Below, piece after piece: positions 6,118-9,788 of a DNA stretch of 9,788 nucleotides. This stretch comes from an uncultured Verrucomicrobiota bacterium. GTDB lineage: Bacteria > Verrucomicrobiota > Kiritimatiellia > RFP12 > UBA1067. The stretch lies in NCBI GenBank assembly GCA_946631345.1, contig CAMPAA010000113.1, positions 1-9,788 of the forward strand, read 5' to 3'. Position 1 is the stretch's first letter; each line of letters begins with the position of its first letter. The position numbers were made by a program, and so were the translations under genes. Below the pieces are notes generated by a model. That model was not told the DNA's origin. It saw only the letters and a list, made by a program, of their open reading frames with translations, and made no database searches.

Positions 6118-7305
6118 ATGAACAGAACACACCGCCACGTATTCACCTCCGAATCGGTCTCGGAGGGCCATCCCGACAAGGTCGCCGACCAGATATCGGA
6201 CGCCATCCTCGACGCCTGCCTGAAGAAGGACCGCAACGCGCGCGTTGCCTGCGAGACCATGGTCGCGCCCGACCTCGTGGTGAACGCAGGCGAGATATCC
6301 TGCCGCGGCCTAAAGGATGTCGATACCGGCGCGATAGCCCGCCGCGTGGTGAAGCGCATAGGATACGACCGCGCGGAGGAGGGGTTTTCGTGGGAGTCGT
6401 TCACGTACATGAGCGCGCTGCACGGGCAGAGCCCCGACATCGCGCAGGGCGTGGACCGCAAGGAGAAGGCGAAGCAGGGCGCCGGCGACCAGGGGATGAT
6501 GTTCGGCTACGCCTCGAACGAGACGAAGGAGCTCATGCCGGCACCGATCATGTGGTCACACGCGCTGCTGGCCCACTTCGCCAAGCTGCGCCACAGGGGC
6601 GTGCTGCCGTTCCTGCGTCCGGACTCGAAGGGGCAGATATCGGTGGTGTACGAGGGAGGGCGGCCGATCGCGATCGACACCGTGGTGCTGTCGCACCAGA
6701 CGACCAAGGATGGGGCGAACAGGAAGTGCTACAAGGTCATGGAGGAGGCGGCACGCGAGTTCCTCGCAAAGACGAAGCTCCTGACGAACCGTACGAAGTT
6801 CTACGTGAACCCGACCGGACAGTTCGTGGTGGGAGGCCCGTGCGGGGATTCCGGGCTCACCGGTCGCAAGATCATCGTGGATACCTACGGCGGCATGGCC
6901 GCGCACGGAGGCGGCGCGTTCTCAGGCAAGGATCCGTCCAAAGTCGACCGTAGCGCCGCCTACTACGCGAGGTATGCGGCGAAGAACATCGTAGCCGCCG
7001 GGCTGGCGGGTCGGTGCCAGATACAGGTGGCCTACGCCATCGGCGTCGACCGGCCGGTGTCAATCTGCGTGAAGACCTTCGGCACGGAGAATGGCGTGAC
7101 GAACGAACAGCTGGAGAAGTTCCTGCTATCCGGGAAAGTGTTCGACTTCCGTCCGTATGCCCTCACCGGCGATCTTGGGCTCACAGCGCCACAGGGTTGG
7201 AAGTACGAGGACACGGCGGCGTACGGACATTTCGGCCGCAAGGCGTTCCCGTGGGAGCGTACCGACAAGGTGGATGCGCTGCGCGACGCATTCAGGCGGG
7301 CCTGA
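6118..7305 (+). CDS. metK: S-adenosylmethionine synthetase
   Basis: MetK makes S-adenosylmethionine from methionine and ATP in the cytosol, supplying methyl groups to nearly all cellular methyltransferases. The 395-residue product is full length for the bacterial enzyme. Recognisable motifs are FTSESVSEGHPDKVADQ (catalytic His18 and the Asp20/Lys21 region), the ATP-binding GAGDQGMMFGYA (121-132), and the glycine-rich phosphate loop GGGAFSGKDPSKVDRSAAY (264-282). The C-terminal HFGR...FPWE ending is also typical. I chose ATG 6118 because GGAG lies 6 nt upstream; ATG 6106 in the same frame would add four residues but lacks such a site. No SAM riboswitch can fit in the 16-bp gap after the ABC exporter, so expression probably depends on a promoter upstream of or inside that gene. 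Confidence 0.97.
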   Translation: MNRTHRHVFTSESVSEGHPDKVADQISDAILDACLKKDRNARVACETMVAPDLVVNAGEISCRGLKDVDTGAIARRVVKRIGYDRAEEGFSWESFTYMSALHGQSPDIAQGVDRKEKAKQGAGDQGMMFGYASNETKELMPAPIMWSHALLAHFAKLRHRGVLPFLRPDSKGQISVVYEGGRPIAIDTVVLSHQTTKDGANRKCYKVMEEAAREFLAKTKLLTNRTKFYVNPTGQFVVGGPCGDSGLTGRKIIVDTYGGMAAHGGGAFSGKDPSKVDRSAAYYARYAAKNIVAAGLAGRCQIQVAYAIGVDRPVSICVKTFGTENGVTNEQLEKFLLSGKVFDFRPYALTGDLGLTAPQGWKYEDTAAYGHFGRKAFPWERTDKVDALRDAFRRA

Positions 7306-7326
7306 ACGGGACGCAGGGCGGTCGCC

Positions 7327-7611
7327 ATGTATTTCGCTGAAACGGCTGAAGGGACGGTCATTAACGTCAAGGCCCAGCCGCGCTCGTCCAGGGCGGGCGT
7401 GGACGGGCTTATCGGCGACGCCGTGAAGGTGCGCGTGAAGTGCGCGCCCGTCGACGGCAAGGCGAACAAGGAACTGGTTGAGACGCTGGCGGATGCGTTC
7501 GGTCTGCCGAAGGGCCGCGTGGCGTTCAAGTCCGGCGAGACCTCTAAGCAGAAGCGCATCCTGCTCATGGGCGTGACGGCGGCGGAGGTCCGCAGGGTTG
7601 TCGACGCATGA
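7327..7611 (+). CDS. DUF167 (YggU) family protein
   Basis: This small 94-residue protein matches the DUF167 / YggU family along its whole length. The motifs are VINVKAQPRSSRAGVDGLIGD, then VKVRVKCAPVDGKANKELVETLADAFGLPKGRV, then KSGETSKQKRI. The structure of the family is a compact alpha/beta fold; the biochemical function is not established. A GGGCGG stretch lies a few bases before the ATG, and the gene begins 21 bp after metK. Its stop overlaps the tadA start as ATGA (7608-7611), which implies translational coupling with the tRNA deaminase gene. The family call is confident; function remains unknown. Confidence 0.92.
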   Translation: MYFAETAEGTVINVKAQPRSSRAGVDGLIGDAVKVRVKCAPVDGKANKELVETLADAFGLPKGRVAFKSGETSKQKRILLMGVTAAEVRRVVDA

Positions 7612-8126
7612 CATCTGACTTTGACACGTTCTTCATGAAGATGGCGCTGCGCGAGGCCGAGAAGGCTGCGGCGGACGGCGAGGTGCCAACAGGGTGCGTC
7701 ATCGTGGAGCCGGCGCCGCTCGCCGGCGGAAGGGACGGCGAGTTCGATCCCGACCCTGTGACGGCGCGCATCCTTGCGCGTGCGCACAACCAGCCGGAGA
7801 TGCTATGCGACGCCACGGCCCACGCCGAAATGCTCGCGCTCACCGCCGCCGCGTCCGCAAAGGGAGCCTGGCGGCTTTCCGGCACGCGGCTATACGTGAC
7901 GAAGGAGCCATGCCCGATGTGCGCCGGCGCAATCATCCTCGCGCGCGTGCCTACGGTCGTGTGGGGGGGGGCAGACCCGAAGCGCGGAGGCGGAACGGTG
8001 TTCAACATCTTCGGGCATCCCGGCATAAACCATCATCCTGAGATCGTGACCGGCGTGATGGAGAAGGAATCTCTTGCGATATTGCGGGATTTCTTCCGCA
8101 GGCGGCGGGAGGGCCTTGCTGAATGA
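7608..8126 (+). CDS. tadA: tRNA-specific adenosine deaminase
   Basis: TadA deaminates adenosine 34 of tRNA-Arg(ACG) to inosine, widening wobble decoding; the enzyme is essential in most bacteria. The 172-residue product has the zinc deaminase signature: H72-A-E74 (within TAHAEM, catalytic Glu74) and P-C102-P-M-C105-A-G-A, together ligating zinc. GEVPTGCVIV (24-33) near the N-terminus is the usual substrate-loop lead-in. After it comes an unusual insert of about 17 residues (EPAPLAGGRDGEFDPDP) before the conserved region leading to HNQP. A run of nine G bases codes for the VVWGGADP stretch. The start overlaps the DUF167 stop (ATGA) and the end overlaps the next gene in the same way. A guanine or cytosine deaminase is less likely given the neighbours and the TadA-like PCPMCAGAI context. 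Confidence 0.92.
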   Translation: MTSDFDTFFMKMALREAEKAAADGEVPTGCVIVEPAPLAGGRDGEFDPDPVTARILARAHNQPEMLCDATAHAEMLALTAAASAKGAWRLSGTRLYVTKEPCPMCAGAIILARVPTVVWGGADPKRGGGTVFNIFGHPGINHHPEIVTGVMEKESLAILRDFFRRRREGLAE

Positions 8127-8674
8127 GAATCGTTCAATGCGGAGATGCGGCGCTTGAGGAGGCGGCGGCTGTGCTGAACGCCGGCGGCGTTGCGGTGATC
8201 CCTACCGACACGGTGTATGGGCTTGCCGCGCACCCGTCCTTCCCGGATGCCGTCGAGCGCCTCTATTCGATAAAGGGACGCGAACGGCGCAAGAAGATCG
8301 CGCTCTTGGCGGCCGATACGGCGGCGGTCGAGACGTTCGGCGGCCCGCTCCCGCCGAGGGCGCTGGAGCTGGCGGCGAAGCATTGGCCAGGTGCGCTCAC
8401 GCTCGTGGCGGGCGATGAGGGATTCCGGGTGCCAGACCATGCCTGGACGCGCCGGCTGCTTGCGGCCTGCGGCGGCGTTCTGCGCGTGACGAGCGCGAAC
8501 CTCTCGGGCGGCAGCCCAGCAACGGATGCCCCGCAGGCTCTTGCCGACGTGGGGCTTTCCGCAGATCTGGTGGTGGATGATGGAGTGTCGCCAGGCGGAG
8601 TGGCCTCCACGGTTGTGCGGGTGACTGCCGATGATGGCATGGAGATTTTGAGAAAAGGAGCGATAGAGATATGA
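8123..8674 (+). CDS. tsaC: Threonylcarbamoyl-AMP synthase (Sua5/YrdC family)
   Basis: This enzyme condenses threonine, bicarbonate and ATP to threonylcarbamoyl-AMP, the first step of t6A formation at position 37 of ANN-decoding tRNAs. The 183-residue length fits the short TsaC/YrdC type without the extra Sua5 domain. Motifs are IPTDTVYGLA (26-35), SIKGRERRKK (49-58, the K-x-R nucleotide site), HWPGALTLV, RVTSANLSGG (S-x-N at 124-126) and PGGVASTVV. The third conserved position after KGR is changed from the common K-P-L pattern to K-K-I, a mild variation. The start ATGA overlaps the tadA stop (8123-8126), and its own stop overlaps the following gene. Sharing an operon with tadA is functionally sensible because both act on the tRNA anticodon loop. 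A regulatory YciO-type paralogue cannot be excluded. Confidence 0.9.
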   Translation: MRIVQCGDAALEEAAAVLNAGGVAVIPTDTVYGLAAHPSFPDAVERLYSIKGRERRKKIALLAADTAAVETFGGPLPPRALELAAKHWPGALTLVAGDEGFRVPDHAWTRRLLAACGGVLRVTSANLSGGSPATDAPQALADVGLSADLVVDDGVSPGGVASTVVRVTADDGMEILRKGAIEI

Positions 8675-9336
8675 GCAAGAATGGCAAGGAGGCGCTGCGC
8701 GTCGATTTCGGCCGCGGCAAGTGGAGCAGAAGCGACTGGATCGCCGTGAAGAGTTCACGGTGGGACTACATGAAGGAGTTTGAGCAGGGCGACGACCACA
8801 TCTGCAACCCATGCCCAAACCTCCCGGACGAGGAGATATACGCGAAACACGTTACGGAGATATACACGAGCATGGTCTACGGCAAGATGTTCGCGGCAAA
8901 GGCGCGAATATCCTCCGAGATGAGCTTCGACCATCTCATGGCCCCGCTCATCGTAATCGCGCCCCGCCTCGGGGAAGATGCGCAGGGACGCGCGGAATTC
9001 CGCGAGCACCATGAGGTCGTGCTCTACAACGAGGGCATCAACGTGTGGCATTATGTTTTCGAGGACGGCAAGCCGAAATGGCATCTGGCGGCGTTCCTGC
9101 GCGCTCCATTCGACGCTAAGCGCCGGTATGACCTTGAGGTCACTCTCGAAAAGCGGCGCGGCCAGGTGCAGATGGACGTTTCGTGCGGCGGATACCATTT
9201 CGGATACCAGGACGAGGCCCTGCCCGAACGTTTCTATGCGGGCATCACCGCCTGCGAGGGGCGCAACCGCTTCTACAACTTCCGCGTACGCACCGGGCTT
9301 CCGGCGCTCGACCCCGCCGCCGACGGCGAACACTGA
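8671..9336 (+). CDS. Protein of unknown function, possible concanavalin-like beta-sandwich
   Basis: I do not firmly recognise this 221-residue protein. It has no signal peptide or membrane segment, so is probably cytosolic. It is rich in aromatics and alternating beta-strand patterns. Visible stretches include MVYGKMFAAKARISSEMSFD, APLIVIAPRLGED, EVVLYNEGINVWHYVFEDG, and a last strand FYAGITACEGRNRFYNFRV. This order resembles LamG / concanavalin-A-like jelly-roll domains, where a final strand of the form G-I-x-x-C-x-G-x-x-x-F-x-x-F closes the sandwich. That is inference from pattern only. A strong Shine-Dalgarno (AAAAGGAGCG) sits before the ATG, whose TGA overlap (8671-8674) couples it to tsaC. 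The tight fixation in a tRNA-modification operon is odd for a sugar-binding fold. A small HNH protein follows 13 bp later. Confidence 0.7.
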   Translation: MSKNGKEALRVDFGRGKWSRSDWIAVKSSRWDYMKEFEQGDDHICNPCPNLPDEEIYAKHVTEIYTSMVYGKMFAAKARISSEMSFDHLMAPLIVIAPRLGEDAQGRAEFREHHEVVLYNEGINVWHYVFEDGKPKWHLAAFLRAPFDAKRRYDLEVTLEKRRGQVQMDVSCGGYHFGYQDEALPERFYAGITACEGRNRFYNFRVRTGLPALDPAADGEH

Positions 9337-9349
9337 AAGGGGATGTGGC

Positions 9350-9646
9350 ATGGCTGAAGAGTGGCTTGACCTCCATCCGGACCCTGCGCACGTGAAGCGC
9401 GAACGCGCAAAGGCGCGCGAGCTGCGCGCCACGGACTGGTGGCGCGCCCAGATCGCCAAGGGCGAATGCCACTACTGCCACCGCAACGTGGGCGCGGAGA
9501 ACCTGACCATGGATCACGTTGTGCCGGTCGCGCGCGGAGGGCGCTCGACGCGCGGCAACTGCGTGCCGTGCTGCAAGGAGTGCAACAGCGCCAAGAAGGC
9601 GTACACTCCGGCTGAGCAGATACTCGACCGACTCTTCGGCGGCTGA
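9350..9646 (+). CDS. Small HNH-domain protein (HNH endonuclease family)
   Basis: This 98-residue protein has a basic N-terminal helix (VKRERAKARELRATDWWRAQ) and a C-terminal HNH zinc domain: C40-HY-C43, TMDHVVPVARGG with D55-H56, N70, and C75-KE-C78-NSAKK. The cysteine pairs should bind structural zinc; H56, N70 and N79 fit the metal-dependent HNH active-site pattern. The opening (EEWLDLHPDPAHVKRERAKA) is, as I recall it, characteristic of a conserved chromosomal subfamily in several Gram-negative groups, not of mobile elements; its role there is unknown. The start is ATG 9350, with AAGGGG about 8 nt upstream; the longer frame reaching back to 8978 is a shadow inside the previous gene. It lies 13 bp after the unknown gene and is probably the last gene of the operon. 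Confidence 0.88.
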   Translation: MAEEWLDLHPDPAHVKRERAKARELRATDWWRAQIAKGECHYCHRNVGAENLTMDHVVPVARGGRSTRGNCVPCCKECNSAKKAYTPAEQILDRLFGG

Positions 9647-9670
9647 AAGGCAAGCCACGCACCATGTTGC

Positions 9671-9788
9671 GAGGTAGGGCGGATTGCCCTCAATCCGCCG
9701 GATTCGCGGACGGGCGGCGCGTTGAGGGCAACGCACGGCGGCGGCCACGCTTTGCTGCGGCTGGTCTTCCCATGAGGCCCAGATAGGC
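9671..9788. repeat. GC-rich inverted-repeat element at right edge
   Basis: After the HNH gene lies a dense intergenic element running to the window end. GGCGGATT (9678-9685) pairs with AATCCGCC (9692-9699) around a 6-nt loop. Alternatively TTGCCCTCAA (9684-9693) pairs with TTGAGGGCAA (9722-9731), with an inner CCGCC/GGCGG (9695-9699 with 9713-9717). The two folds use the same bases and exclude each other. There is no T-run, so it is not a standard intrinsic terminator. It looks like a dispersed intergenic repeat (REP/MITE-like), and its right boundary may lie beyond the window. Confidence 0.55.

Noticed and set aside
7306..7326. Possible SAM riboswitch or attenuator around metK
   Set aside because: Gaps on both sides of metK are only about 16-21 bp, too short for a known SAM-sensing RNA.
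7032..7787. 251-residue minus-strand frame over metK end, DUF167 and tadA start
   Set aside because: All three plus-strand genes have strong family motifs; the antisense frame is open only because of codon bias.
1..9788. CRISPR array, tRNA, rRNA or phage genes
   Set aside because: I looked for regularly spaced repeats, tRNA-like cloverleaf segments and phage or transposase motifs and saw none; the octamer array has too few and too short units for CRISPR.

Overview
The window is about 9.8 kb of GC-rich bacterial chromosome, with no phage or transposon genes visible. An MsbA-type exporter, a predicted lipoprotein, an EX7E glycosyltransferase and short-overlap (ATGA) gene organisation suggest a Gram-negative bacterium. 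The style of the genes and of the right-edge intergenic repeat reminded me of the PVC group (Kiritimatiellota, Verrucomicrobiota or Lentisphaerota). That is an impression only, since no rRNA or lineage marker is present.

Left edge (1-828): the C-terminal part of a DUF4143-type ATPase runs in from outside the window. A short ORF overlaps its end and encodes a signal peptide with almost no mature protein. Directly after it is a striking symmetric array: four copies of the octamer TGCCGCCA, two direct and two inverted, at 21/22/21-bp steps around one dyad. No convincing gene follows until 829.

Redox region (829-3077): a leftward pair, an NTF2-like protein followed by a flavin reductase-like FMN protein, is divergent from an HxlR-family regulator with an N-terminal Cys. 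Strong, overlapping, face-to-face sigma70-like promoters lie between them. A nitroreductase-family protein with a lipoprotein signal peptide follows. Together they look like a small electrophile- or redox-responsive flavoenzyme module.

Envelope region (3074-6101): a family-4 glycosyltransferase starts at the nitroreductase stop, followed by a 660-residue MsbA-like exporter half-transporter. The exporter has a charged insert of about 75 residues between its first two membrane segments.

Housekeeping run (6118-9646): metK, a DUF167 (YggU) protein, tadA, a Sua5/YrdC-type threonylcarbamoyl-AMP synthase, a 221-residue protein of unknown role and a small HNH-domain protein follow on one strand. Three consecutive ATGA overlaps join DUF167-tadA-tsaC-unknown, so they probably form one transcriptional and translational unit. 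tadA and tsaC both modify the tRNA anticodon loop. The right edge (about 9671 onward) holds a GC-rich inverted-repeat element that can fold into two mutually exclusive hairpins, probably a dispersed intergenic repeat.

I found no clear new defence system or large novel system. The best candidates for something undescribed are the four-site dyad array beside the DUF4143 gene, the lipid-anchored nitroreductase in its redox module, and the unknown 221-residue protein locked into a tRNA-modification operon.
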